DNA of 64,000 bases from Pollenia angustigena (lineage: Eukaryota; Arthropoda; Insecta; Diptera; Polleniidae). Location: positions 9,200,945-9,264,944 of the forward strand of contig OV884059.1 in the NCBI GenBank assembly GCA_930367215.1, in the 5' to 3' direction. The notes under the pieces are model-generated. The model was not told the origin of the DNA. It did no database searches and saw only the letters and a program-made list of their open reading frames with translations. The first letter of the stretch is position 1; every line of letters starts with the position of its first letter. Below are positions 1 through 10,699 of the stretch, in pieces. Both the position numbers and the translations under genes were made by a program.

Positions 1-944
1 GAACCTTAATTTACTTTATCGCTCACCTTAGGTTAAAGTTTTAATAATTTAGTTTTTTTAGTTTTTAGTTTTAGTTTTAGTTTTTTTTTTTTTTTTTTTT
101 TTTTTTTTATTCAGTTATTTACATAATGTCAACAATATAAATTTTAATGTAAACAATCGATAAAATTATACTCTAAAAGGCTTTTTTAAATATTTATAAA
201 TTTTTGCAGTTATTTTAATAGTTGACAGCATTCACCAAAATTTTATTAGTGCTTGATATCAAGTAAACAATGTAAATGGAAGTGTAAACAATTGGGTTTG
301 TAGCCATTTTTTTAATTAAATATCTTCTTCCAGCAGGATATGATTTTCCACTTGGTTTTTTTTTTAAATTTTAACGTAAATGTTTACCCAAAATTTTAAT
401 TGTTGACATTATGTAAAAAAAAAAAAAAAAAAATTTTCGAGTAAGCAATTAAAAAAAAAAATTTCTTTAAAATTTACTCTGCGTATTAAAAAACATATTT
501 AATTTAAAATAATTTTATTTCTTGACATAATGTAAACAATGTAAATTGAAGTGTAAACAATTAGTATTTTAAACATACTTTGCATTTAAAATTTTCGTGA
601 AGTAAGAAATTATTTCTCAATGAGCTTCTTTTTTAAATTCAATTATAAGCATAATGTAAACAATGTAAATTTTAATGTAAACAATTGATAACGTTATATT
701 TAAAAAGTATTTTCAAATAATTACACATTTTTGCAGCAACTTCAATAGTCGGCATCATTTAACGAAATTTTATTTGTTGACATTATGTAAAAAATGTAAA
801 TTTTTAAGTAAACAATTAAACAAAATAGTTTTCCTCAAAACATGTTGTATAGAAATAATATTTTATCAAAAATTTTAGTGCTTTTAATCATGTAAATAAT
901 GTAACTTTATGTATAAACAATTGATATTAAAGGCATTTTTATAC
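1..944. repeat. Tandem array, ~110-150 bp unit with paired GTAAACA cores
   Basis: Seven degenerate units recur at about 121, 262, 409, 524, 650, 779 and 886. Each holds a variant of CATTATGTAAACAATG, then about 20 bases later GTGTAAACAATT. The spacer between units is mostly unconserved A/T with long T or A runs (for example about 75-108 and 415-433). The array is interrupted at about 945 by a dispersed repeat and resumes at about 1892. GTAAACA matches the forkhead-factor consensus, but binding is only inferred. No gene is visible. Confidence 0.75.
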
Positions 945-1891
945 ATTCCACCACAATTAGTTGTGAAGAGGGTATATTAAAATTGTCATTCCGTGTGAAA
1001 CTTTTTTATTATTCATCTCAGACCCCATAAAGAATATATATTCTGGGTCCTTGAATAATTCTAAGTCGATTTAGCCATGTCCTTCTGTCTGTCTGTCTGT
1101 CTGTCCGTCCGTCTGTTGAAAACACGCTCACTTTCGAACAACTCAAAAGAAATGAACAAACTTGGTGCCAAATTGCTTGCAGTTATCCTAAGCAGTTTGG
1201 GATTGAAATCCAGCAAAATCGGTTCAGTAGGACCAGAGCTATGAATCAAAATGTGGAACCACCACCTAAAAAAATTGATTATTTTGTTACAAAAAACAAT
1301 ATAAATGGTGGAACAAGGCACGGAATGAGATAAGATTTCGCAAAAATTTGTTTTATTTGACTGTTAAATTTCGTGAAGATCCGTCCATAATTTACCCTAA
1401 GCCCCATATAAACACTTCTCCCGGAAAACAGTTTAGTACGCCTAAAACCGTAAAAAATACCGCTATCGTAACAAAATTTGGTACGTCACAGTTTTTTAGG
1501 ACAAGAAATAACACTGTGAAATTTCGTGACGATCGGTCCATAATTTACCTTAGGACCCATATAAACCCTACTACCGGAAAACAGTTTAGTACACCTAAAA
1601 CCAATTAATAATGCTATCATAACAGAAATTGGTACGTCACAGTTTTAGAGGACTAGAAATGACGCTGTGAAATTTCGTGATGATCGGTTAATAATTTACC
1701 TTAGGCCCCATATAAACCCTATTACCGGAAAACAGTTTAGTCGCCTAAAACCATAATTAATAACAAATCGTCACATTTTAAGATAATTATAATAAATAGA
1801 CATCATACAGATATTACTCCTTAAACATTCGAACTGTCGGTGGAGGGTATCAAAGATTCGGCACAGCCGAATATAGCACTCTAACTTGTTT
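945..1891 (+). mobile_element. Fly-type dispersed repeat inserted in the GTAAACA array
   Basis: The left end reads ATACATTCCACCACAATTAG followed by a GAGGGTATATTAAAATTGTC stretch. A CTGT/CCGT-rich run lies at about 1085-1115. The right end has GGTGGAGGGTATC, then GATTCGGCACAGCCGAATAT and a CTAACTTGTTT terminus. These ends are typical of a very abundant dispersed repeat of calyptrate and drosophilid flies. I recognise the style but cannot name the family. The same GTAAACA array flanks it on both sides, which shows it is an insertion. The short frames over it (about 1061-1321 minus, 1348-1608 plus) are not genes. Confidence 0.7.
1365..1780 (+). repeat. Three ~150-bp tandem subunits inside the dispersed repeat
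   Basis: Three successive copies begin near 1365, 1517 and 1667. They share GTGAAATTTCGTGA, GATCGGTCCATAATTTACC, CCCATATAAACCC and CCGGAAAACAGTTTAGT. The third copy is shorter. Such internal tandem blocks are common in this kind of dispersed repeat, and they explain the 86-residue plus-strand open frame. Confidence 0.8.
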
Positions 1892-2349
1892 GAATTTTAT
1901 ATTCTGTGAATATGATTTTTCACTTAGGGTTTTTTTAAATTTTACTTATGTACAGTATGTATGTACATTATGTTTACCGAAAATTCTTATTGTTGACATT
2001 ATGTAGATAAGGAAATTTTCGAGTAAACAATTAAAAATTGAATTTTTACTTAAAATTTACTTTGTGTCTTAAAGAATTAATTTAATTTAAACAAAATTTT
2101 AGTTCTTTACATTATGTAAACAATGTAAACTGAAGTGTTAACAGCAATATTTTGAATATAAAACCAGCTTTAAGTAAGAAATAATTTTTTTACCTAGTTT
2201 TTTTAATTTCAATTATTGACATTATGTAAACAATGTAAACTTCAACGTTAACTCTTTATGACAATATATTTTAAATGTCTTTATTTTTTTTTTGAAATTT
2301 TATACATTTTTGCAGCAATTTGAATAGTCGTTATTATGTTAATAATACA
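1892..2349. repeat. Continuation of the GTAAACA tandem array
   Basis: After the insertion the array resumes, with cores near 1996, 2110 and 2219 (GACATTATGTAAACAATG followed by a second GTAA-type core). The unit length is about 110-115 bp here. It stops where a 224-bp inverted-repeat element begins at 2358. Confidence 0.7.
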
Positions 2350-2357
2350 AATTAGTT

Positions 2358-2581
2358 CTGTGGCATTTTGACAAAACATATAAAGTCAAATTTAAATGTT
2401 AATCGTACGAATTTTCATTCAAAAAACATTTTTCCTTACGTTTTTAAAATTTTGTATTATATAAACGAAATTTTTCTTTAATTTTGGTTTATTTTATTAT
2501 TTAATAAAAATGATCAAGTTTTATTTAAAAACTTTTTTGCTATCTAATCTCGACTTAAGATGTTTTGTCAAAATGCCACAG
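2358..2581. mobile_element. hAT-like MITE, CTGTGGCATTTTGACAAAAC ends
   Basis: This 224-bp element has near-perfect terminal inverted repeats. The left end is CTGTGGCATTTTGACAAAAC and the right end is its reverse complement. It is flanked by an exact 8-bp direct repeat AATTAGTT (2350-2357 and 2582-2589). An 8-bp target duplication fits the hAT or P superfamilies. A second copy lies inverted at 27779-27995. There is no coding capacity, so mobility would depend on a transposase elsewhere. Confidence 0.8.
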
Positions 2582-2589
2582 AATTAGTT

Positions 2590-4063
2590 AATAATATAAA
2601 GTCTTTTAGTTTAAGTACTTTTTTTTTTGAAATTTTGCAAGTGTATTTTAATATTAAGCTGTTAAGAACTTATTATATTAAGCTGTTTAATGTTTAGTGA
2701 GTTCTTGACTTTTATATCTTCAATTTTATATTCTCCGTTTTTTTCCCATAAAACGATCCCTTAAAATAAAAACCATACATACATTTGTCTGAATATTGAA
2801 TTACACATAAAAAATGTATATAAATAAAATAGTATTTTACTTTATTTAACAAGTTTATTGAACTTTGTTTATTATGTTTTTTCGTGTGATAAACAAACAG
2901 AACTTTTATTTATAGTCTAGAAAAAAAAAATAGCAGAAAAAGTATTGAACAAAGAGTATCCTTAAAAATTTGAATACAGGACGCCTTTTCCAGTTCTACG
3001 AATTCTATAAAATTTGGATAAGTTCACATTTTTTCTTAAACTATCTGCATATGCAAATTCACCTTTTGCGGAGATTGGTTTACGGAACTTAATTTGTTTT
3101 CCTACTGTCATCCAGTTACTCGCTTATTTTGGGACATTTTTTGAAGCCTTCTCTGCTCGTGAGGTAGTTTGTTTCTTTACAAATTAAGTTGGGCAAAAAA
3201 CTTGATGGTAAGGTGTGACTCACAACTAACATCTTGCATTATGGTTGGACCACTCTTTATTAAAACTTCTAAACTCTCTTAAATAAACAAATTAAAATTT
3301 CCTCAAAACTGGTGGCGAAATAGCAACAAGTTTTCATTATTGTTTGTGTAAAGAAACATTGCGTGTTTCTGGCATTTTTATGAATATTATTTTTTAATTG
3401 TTTATAAAAAGAAAAAACAAACAATATAAAGCAACTTTTCTTTTATTAATTTATCAAAAAAGTGAGGTTTTTATATTGATGTTGTTTTTTCTTCTGGTCT
3501 TAATTTAAAGATAATCAACAGACACGCCATTTTTACAAAAAATGCGTGTATAAATTTTGTTTTTATCTTTTGGCTTTTAACAGCAGATAATAAATTTAGT
3601 AATTATCGTTTAAGTTAATGATTTTAAACACTTAAGTAATAACAAAACAAATTAATCACTTTAATTGCCTTTAAAATTCCTTGAAAATCTTTAAGAACAT
3701 TTCTCTAAACAAAATTTATATAAACAAAAATTTATTAAAATTAAGATGATTTGAAGAAAAATAGTGATTTAAATTAAGCATAAACTGTTTTTTTTAAATT
3801 TCGCAACTTAAGACGTATAAGTAATATTAATTAAAAAAAAAATTGTAGTAGATGTATTCAATCGTTTTAACACCCTAGATGGTGAACTTGCTTACTTTTT
3901 CTTCTCTAAACATTAAGTTTAATCAATCTTTAACTATTTAAAGATTAAATAAACATTGTTTTAGTTTAAAAAAAATGTTTTTAAATTCAGTATAACATTT
4001 TTTTTTACATTTTGCATCTCTAGACGTATGATTAATATTTATTCTTGAAATTTTATTAAAACA
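2590..4063. other. AT-rich stretch without recognised features
   Basis: I see no coding frame, tandem array or inverted-repeat element here. It is A/T-rich with scattered short homopolymer runs. Confidence 0.5.
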
Positions 4064-4066
4064 TTA

Positions 4067-4209
4067 GTCTGGGTTCACACTATGAAAGTTTTCTTTCAGA
4101 AAGTCTGAGTTTATAGGTGAGAGAGGAGTAAGGAAAAGCATGTTCTCTTCCTCTCTCACCAATAAAATCAGACTTTCTGAAAGAAAACTTTTATAGTGTG
4201 ATCCCAGAC
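4067..4209. mobile_element. Foldback MITE, GTCTGGG family, copy 1 (PIF/Harbinger-like)
   Basis: A 143-bp element that is nearly one long hairpin. The left arm starts GTCTGGGTTCACACTATGAA and the right arm is its near reverse complement, ending CCCAGAC. It is flanked by TTA on both sides (4064-4066 and 4210-4212). A 3-bp TTA/TAA duplication is the hallmark of the PIF/Harbinger superfamily. Other copies are at 24787-24929, 26107-26248 and 30036-30131. The minus-strand open frame across it is a by-product. Confidence 0.82.
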
Positions 4210-4212
4210 TTA

Positions 4213-5050
4213 TAAACAGTTCTTTAGTGTTCGGTACGGTAGAAATGTGGAAAACAAAAACAAACACTAATAGTGTTTGTGTAGTAAATACTTTAAAAAC
4301 CAAGCGCTTCTGTGGTTGTGACCTTCGTAATCAATAAAAATACTGTACTAATCCAATTCAACATAAAGATAAGAAAACATATCTTGGCGTTCGATTTTTA
4401 TCGCCAAAAACCATAAACTTCGTTGTGTTCGGTTCAGCACTTTAATGTTCGTTCGTTTCAGTTCTGCTCAGCGCCTTTTTGGCTGGCAAACATAACAAAA
4501 CAATTTTTTTACAAAAACAAAATATATGTAAATTAACTTTTATTCGACCATTACAAAATTTTCATTATTATTTTAATTTAATTAAGCTTGAGGTTTAAAT
4601 AAATTTAATATTTTTTTATAAAAAAAGAGACCTCAAGCTTAATTAAATAATCATAAAATCAAAATACATGTGCTTAAAAAACAAACAGCCAACAAATATT
4701 TTTTACAAAAACAAAACATGTATACAATACACACTATACACAGGTTGTTTGTGCTGTGGTCGTGCAAATTGCCCAGCAACAACAACAATATTAGTAAGAA
4801 GCGTTGCCAAAATTTTTTATTTACTCATTCCTTCATCAATGTAAAAAAAAAAAACACTAAAGAACATTAAAATATAATGTTTGTCTACAGAAACACTACA
4901 ATTGTTCTGTTTTATAGCGAAAAACAGAACACTATATAATGTTTGTTACTTACGTCAAAATACTTATAACGGTTTTAAGGTAAAGTGTTTGTATTAGAAA
5001 CACTAAAAAATAGATATAGTTTCTGGGTGCGTGTACCGTACGCTAAAAAT
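4213..5050. other. AT-rich stretch with short palindromes
   Basis: No gene is supported. The stretch includes the palindrome ACAAACACTAATAGTGTTTG near 4259, an 18-bp-stem hairpin at 4577-4647, and several dispersed GTGTTTGT / AAACACTA words at about 4850-5010. Confidence 0.5.
4577..4647. repeat. Perfect 18-bp inverted repeat
   Basis: TTTAATTAAGCTTGAGGT at 4577-4594 is matched by its exact reverse complement at 4630-4647, with a 35-base A/T loop. It could be a minimal transposon remnant or a hairpin. There is no clear flanking duplication. Confidence 0.7.
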
Positions 5051-5059
5051 GATTTGATA

Positions 5060-5325
5060 TTGTTACAAGTAAAACTGGGGTTTATAATTCTTATTCGCTT
5101 AACAGTTTTATTCGTATAATATCTTTAGTTTTTCTATTCATCTTTGCATGAAGTTTCCTGACGATCTGGCCTAAGCAATAAGTGAAATGCGCATAGGAAA
5201 AGTTTATCCCATCAACAATAAATTTCAGTTTATCAATAGTATGAAACGGGAATTTAGCACATTTAAACAAAACCTTGTAAATTAATTGTTTGAATCCCAG
5301 GAAAAACTTTGATAATGTTCGGTTT
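5060..5325 (-). repeat. Dispersed repeat family (GGGAATACAAAATTT type), copy 1
   Basis: On the minus strand this shares blocks with copies near 25.1, 33.8 and 58.2 kb. The shared blocks are a GGGAAT-type start, GATAAA..CACTGAAATTTATTG, CCTATGCGCATTTCACT and GCTTAGGCCAGATC. An AATAAGAATTATAA segment (about 5075-5100) is shared with the 25.2-kb copy. There is no coding frame, and the class is unknown. Confidence 0.6.
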
Positions 5326-5965
5326 CATTCTGAACACTCTTTATAACTTATTTCTATCCAGCCTTTTCACTCTAAACGGAAATTTTTTAATCCATTCTTT
5401 TATAGAAAACATGTCATATCAGTCATGTTAAACTATACAAAATTTTTTTTTGTGCGTCGTTGCCTGATTTCTCTGTTGGAAATTTTATAAAATTATTAGT
5501 CGGTACGCTTATGAGTTATATAAATTCATTGACATTTTATAACAAACAACTTTCTTTTTTTATATTATTTTTAAAGAGCTTAATGTATTAAAAGTAACCA
5601 ATTTAATAATTTCCTTCGTTTAATGTAATTATCTCTCTACTATATGTAAATGTATTTGCATAAATTTAATTACATTTATTTAACGGAATAATTAATAATG
5701 GATTCTTGTCAGCTAAATTAATATTTCGATTTTAATTGCAATTCTGTGTTAAAAGTTTTAAGGTCAGTAAAGCCGTTTAAATGTTAAATACATAAATGGA
5801 TTTTTTTTGTTTTTTTTTTTTTTTTTTTTGGTATATTTAAATTAAGTGAAGCAGAAATGGTATGAAAAAAATAACAGTCCGATGTTTTGTGCAAAAAATA
5901 ATTAGTAAGAATTTTTTTCCATATGCCTACTAAAATGTCGAAAATAGTGTAATCTTTATTCTTAA
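5326..5965. other. AT-rich stretch without recognised features
   Basis: No gene, array or transposon end was found. A long T run lies at about 5803-5830. Confidence 0.5.
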
Positions 5966-5967
5966 GC

Positions 5968-7420
5968 CAAATGACAGACTTAAGTGTAGTCAAGAATCGA
6001 GACTTTAGTGTACTTTATAGTCTAGACTTAAGAGTAGTCAAGAATCAAGACTTTAGTGTACTTGATGGTCTTAACTTTAGTGTAATCTATTGTCGAGACT
6101 TTTATGTATTCTATAGTCAAGACTTTAGTGTATTTTATAGTCTAGTCTTTAGTGTGCTCTGTGGCCGAGACTTTAGTGCGTTTCATAGTCAAGACCTAAG
6201 TTTGCCTTATAGTCTAGAATTTAGTGTACTCTATGGTCGAGAGTTAAATGTATACTATAGTCAAGACTTTAGTGTACTTTATAGTCTAGACTTTAGAGTA
6301 GTCAAGAATCGAGACTTTAGTGTACTTTATAGTATAAACTTTAGTGCATTTTATCGCCAAGACTTTAATGTATTCTAAAGTCAAGACTTTAGTGTACTTT
6401 ATAGTCTAAACTTTAGAGTACTTTATGGTCGAGACTTAAGTGTATTCTTAAGTCAAGACTTCAGTGTACTTTATAGTCTAGACTTTAATGTATACTATAG
6501 TCAAGACTTTAGTGTATTTTATTGTCTAGTATTTAGTGTGCTCTATGGCCGAGACTTTAGTGTATTTTATAGTCAAGACTTTAGTGTACTTTATAATCTA
6601 GACTTTAGTGTATGTACTCTATGGTCGAGACTTAAATGTATACTATAGTCAAGACTAAAGTGTATTTTATAGTCTAAGCTTTAGTGTACTCTATGGGCGA
6701 GACTTTAGTGTACTTTATAGTCTTGGCTTAAAAGTATTCTACGGTCGAGAATTTAATGTATTTTATAATGCAGACTTAAATGTGTACCCTGTAATTGGCA
6801 CTTCTGTTCAATCGACAGTCCAGACTTTAGTCGTCGAGAATTTAATGTATTTTATAATGCAGACTTAAATGTGTACCCTGTAATTGGCACTTCTGTTCAA
6901 TCGACAGTCCAGACTTTAGTCTCTGCAATCGAGGGACTCTATAGTCGAGGTTTTAGTGTATGCTTTTGTTAAGAGTTTATTGTACTCTATAGTCGAGACT
7001 TAAAGGTGTTCTTTAGTGCAGGTTTTGTGTATTATATATTACTCGGCAGTGGTGTATTTAGTGTACTTTGTGGTCGGGATTAATGAGTACTTTGAGTAAA
7101 GACCTTAGTGTATTCCATATTATTGTAGTGTACCCTATAGTCGATACTCTTAATTTAATTTAGAATCGCAACTTAAGGTGAAGTCGCTAGTCAAAATCCA
7201 GGAAATCCTTTTGTACTCTGAAGTCGAAACTTTACTGCACTTCATAGACTCAAGTGTATTTCAAAGTAAAGACTTTAGTGTACTTTGTTGTCGAGACTTT
7301 GGTGTAGTCTATAGTTGCGATTATAATATGCTTTGTAGTCGAGACTTTAGTTAATTCTTAAGACAAGACTATATTGCATTGTATAGGCAAGACTTTAATG
7401 TTCTTAAAGATAAGATTTTA
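5968..7420 (+). repeat. 24-bp satellite with a 72-bp higher-order cycle
   Basis: Monomers of about 24 bp follow GACTTTAGTGTACTCTATAG plus a 4-base ending. Successive monomers tend to end GTCTA, GTCGA and GTCAA in turn, which gives a 72-bp three-monomer period. The array is clean to about 6730 and decays to about 7420. Because 24 is a multiple of three, one frame stays open (about 5971-6378, an octapeptide repeat like FSVLYSLD). I read that as a by-product, since later monomers break it and no initiation context is seen. Confidence 0.85.
6744..6921 (+). repeat. Exact 89-bp tandem duplication in the 24-bp satellite
   Basis: The block at 6744-6832 is repeated at 6833-6921 with no difference that I can see. 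It includes CCTGTAATTGGCACTTCTGT, which is foreign to the 24-bp monomers. The 89-bp period is not a multiple of 24, so this is a separate and probably recent event, or an assembly duplication. Confidence 0.85.
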
Positions 7421-8894
7421 GAATATTTGTTACTGTCTAAAAATCATTAAGCCAACTAAATCTTTATATAAAGAGAACACTATGTTAACGATTACTAAAA
7501 GTTGATTGAAAAAGGTGATTTCAATAAAAAAGAAATAGAACTTTTTCTTTCACTTTATACCATATTTACAATAATTTTTACCCGCTATTTTATTAAACTC
7601 CTCGTATTTAAAAAACTTTCTCTATCCAGAAATACAATTATAATTTTTTTTTATTTTTAAAACTTTATTGTTATTAAAGGATTTCAGCCCGTTCTTTTCA
7701 CCCCCTTACAAAATTTTTTCTTTTGCCTTTAATTAAATTTTATGACTTTTACTATAAAAAAGCAACAAATTTCTTCTTTTTTTTATCTTACCAGCATGCT
7801 AGAACATGTATGTATGTGCGTGTTCTTGCTTAACTGCGAGTAGCTATTGGTTTTTCTCTATTAAGTTAAATTTCAAACAAATCGTCCATACACGTTTAAT
7901 AGCCCATATATGCCACAAAAGAGGGAAATATACATGTACTCTTTTATAACAAGAGATTGTGCTCTTTCTTGCGGTAAATACAGGAGTACAGAGGCCTTCT
8001 AAAAGGCCTTAAAGAGCCATGTTTACAACAGAGCCCGGAAATACATACATGCATACTTTTTGTTTTTTGTGAGAGAATAATAACTCTCCCTCTAAGAAGC
8101 ACTTAAAGAAATGTTTGTGTTATTTTCTTGTTTTTAAAATCAATGTTTTTAAAAAATGTAAAAACTCAAAACATAAGTGTATGTTTTATATAAAATAACA
8201 AACAAAAAATCATTAAAATTATCACATTCTTCAAGAAAAATAAAAAAAAAAACTATAATTTCATTAACATTCGGGCTTGCCAAAAAAAATTTCGGCAAAC
8301 AAGAAATTAAATTCTCATTCTTCTTTAAACATTTTTCGCAGTGGAATTCTAAAGCAAGCGTCAACAGAACCTTCTTGTTGGAATGTTTGTTTGTTTTTTA
8401 CAAAGTGAGAGCGAATGTTATTGTGAGAAAAAAAGCACGGTGTAGTACTTTTGCCGGTCTGTGGTTTACAAGTTGTTACTGCAAGAAAGAGTTAACATTA
8501 TCCAGCACCGCTTTGGGTCCACCGTAAGGAATTCGGCAGGAGTTTCCTTTTTCTAGAAGCTTAAAATTTTAAAACAACATTATACACTGTCCCAAAGTTG
8601 AAAAAAATGGACCAAAACTTCCCTTGAATATACCTTCTTAAAGAAAGAAGGGAAAAGGCCTTCTTTAAATTAAGGCCTTTAGTTTAAAACCGCTTAGTTG
8701 ATTTGAAAAATCATACTCTAACCTATCGTTATTTTAACAAAGATTATTTAACACTTTTTTTACAAAAACAATTGATGGTTTAATTTAAAAAGTTGCCAGA
8801 TCAAAGAAAATAAAAGTTAATAAGCAGCATAAATTCTTGAAAATAGTTTTTTTTCTAAAAAATGTGTAATCTTTTTCCACAATATTGCACATTT
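7421..8894. other. AT-rich stretch without a supported gene
   Basis: The longest frame here (about 8177-8527) has the composition of translated A/T repeats and no domain I recognise. GTAT-type simple sequence lies near 7808. No transposon ends are recognised. Confidence 0.45.
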
Positions 8895-9049
8895 TTATAC
8901 TCAAACCACAATAGTGGAGAGGGTATTATGCATTTGTGCTGATGTGTGTAAAGCCTTAAAATATTGGTCCTAGACCCACCTTAAAGTATACCGATCGACT
9001 CAGAATCACTTGTCCGTCCGGCTGGCTGGCAGGCTGGATGGTTGTCTAT

Positions 9050-10118
9050 TAGGGTGTCCCAAAAGATTTTTTCTTTCTGATTTTCATAGGTGCTCAATTA
9101 AAATTTAAAAGCTTATAGTGTAAAGTATTTTTGATATTTTTTTAAGAATTTTCAGAAGAGGTCGCGCAAATGAAGTTTTCATAAAAAAAAACGGAGTTTT
9201 CGGCCTTTTTTTTTAACATTACTCATAACTTGGTTAATACCACGAGTTTCTTCACTCCTGAGGAAACAGTTTTAAAGAAAAGTATCCAAACTTTATTCCT
9301 GTGTGAAAAAACTATAAGTTTTGGTGATGAGTTTACTCATTTATATACCCTTAATTACAATTTTTCGTAATTTTTTCAAAAATGTTGTATAACGCTTTAC
9401 AACTTTTTAAGTTTGTATAGAAACGAAAAAAACTAATGATGCAGTTTGAAAGACAAATTAATTCTTATTAATATGAATAAACAATTTTTAAATTTATTCG
9501 AACCGTTCCTAAGTTATACCCGTTTTTATCTTTATACCCAGTATATGTTATTATAAGCTGTTTGCCAGTTCACCAATCTTACCCAATCAAAAAAAAAAAA
9601 AAACTTTTCTTTGGCTCTGTGAAAAATCATTTATTGAGGTTCTTGCGATGTAGTTGTATACCTTGCAATAAATTCTGGTAATCAGTTTCAGAAGTTGTGA
9701 CATTAATATAAGTATTACCCAAAGCCACACCTCGTTCTGCCACATCATTTACCACTTGTAATTGTTGAACTTTTTTTTTGATTCTTGAAATGACTTGTTG
9801 GCTTTCCAATTCTCTGGATCTATTTTTAAAAAATCGATTGAAATAATGCAATTCGAAGTTAAGTACCACTGATGACCTAGAAAAGTTTTAAGCGAGGCTT
9901 TTGCAACTGCTTTATTAATAATTTTATAACTATCCAATTCCTTTAATAGGCTCAGATCATTGAGAGGATCGTATTGAGAGCACTGGCAGAGGTACCAATA
10001 TTTGATATATATTCTTAAAATAAATGAACTAAATTCAAGCAAGGCATCAACTGTTGATTTGTCTTTAAAAGATTGCAACTGGTTTCGGAAAATGAACATT
10101 TTCAAAGAATAGAGCCCA
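9050..10118 (-). mobile_element. Inserted segment with remnants of a transposon-type protein
   Basis: This segment separates the arms of the dispersed repeat. It begins near TAGGGTGTCCCAAAAGAT and ends just before TAGGACCACGAGG. About 9050-9610 is A/T-rich non-coding. About 9627-10118 carries a decayed minus-strand coding fragment. I see no convincing terminal inverted repeats or target duplication, so the insertion mechanism is open. Part of the host element middle appears lost at the insertion point. Confidence 0.5.
9627..10118 (-). pseudogene. Frameshifted C-terminal fragment of a transposon-associated protein
   Basis: Two overlapping minus-strand frames carry what looks like one protein. 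The upstream frame, about 10118 down to 9749, shows DLSLLKELDSYKIINKAVAK, then HQWYLT, then FLKIDPENWKANKSF. The downstream frame, ending at a stop at 9627, continues with LQVVNDVAERGVAL, an NLLQ motif and a final HRK. The switch lies at the T run near 9771-9779. The motif order (D..L..Y..I..VA, H.WYLT, FL..DP..W..N, VVND.AERGV) resembles a family of uncharacterised, mobile-element-associated proteins that I recall from arthropod genomes. This is memory, not a search. WYLT lies unusually close to the FL..DP block, so an internal deletion is likely. The N-terminal part is missing. It is not functional as it stands. Confidence 0.5.
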
Positions 10119-10422
10119 AAAAATAGGACCACGAGGGGAGACAGGGCCAATTTCTGCCTCTCAAACCGATTTTAATGAAATTCAAAACATAGATAGATCC
10201 ATATCTGTATGGACACAAAAGCTATACAGTTTTTCAAAAATAGGACCACAAGGGAAGGTATGGGGAAATTCTTGCATCTTATTTGGATTTTGATTTTAAT
10301 GACTTTTATAAACATAGATAAATCGATATTTGTATGCACATATAAGCATGATGTGTTTTTTAATACTGTGGTGTAGGGTATCACATGGCCGGGCTTGACC
10401 GAATATACTTTCTTACTTGTTT

Positions 10423-10690
10423 TAAAATGTTTATTTTTTGTACGAACAATTTTCTTAGCCAACTTTAATTGTTTACATAATTATTATCATCATGTATACT
10501 TCCTTGCAAACTGTAAAAAATTAACTTGTTTAAAATGTTTTCAAAAATAATGAATACATATTCTTCTTTTACAAAGTTCGATTGCTTACATCATGTCAAC
10601 AATCTATTATTTTAAGTACAAAGTCATTAATTACATTTATTTTCTTACATATCTAAGCAATTTCCTGTAAGCTAAATAAATTTTGTAACG
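10423..10690. repeat. Remnant of the GTAAACA-type array
   Basis: Degenerate cores TTGTTTACATAATT (about 10470) and TTGCTTACATCATGTCAACA (about 10588) resemble units of the array at 1-2349. This is a weak call because of divergence. Confidence 0.35.
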
Positions 10691-10699
10691 AAAAAAGTA

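Larger units (their letters stand above)
8895..10422 (+). mobile_element. Fly-type dispersed repeat (CGATCGACTCAGAATCAC family), split by an insert
   Basis: The left arm at about 8895-9050 contains AGAGGGTATTATGCATTTG, TTGGTCCTAGACCCACCTTA and GATCGACTCAGAATCACTTG. The right arm at about 10119-10422 contains TAGGACCACGAGG, AAACCGATTTTAATGAAATT, GTGGTGTAGGGTATCACATG and GGGCTTGACCGAATATAC. The same ends and order occur, in the opposite orientation, at 26502-27040 and 62623-63193. About 1.07 kb of unrelated DNA separates the arms here, and part of the middle is missing. Confidence 0.75.

Noticed and set aside
5971..6378. 135-residue open frame in the 24-bp satellite
   Set aside because: Its openness follows from a monomer length divisible by three. 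Later monomers break it and nothing supports translation.
8177..8527. 116-residue plus-strand open frame
   Set aside because: Low-complexity, lysine- and serine-rich translation with no recognised domain. An overlapping minus-strand frame is equally open.
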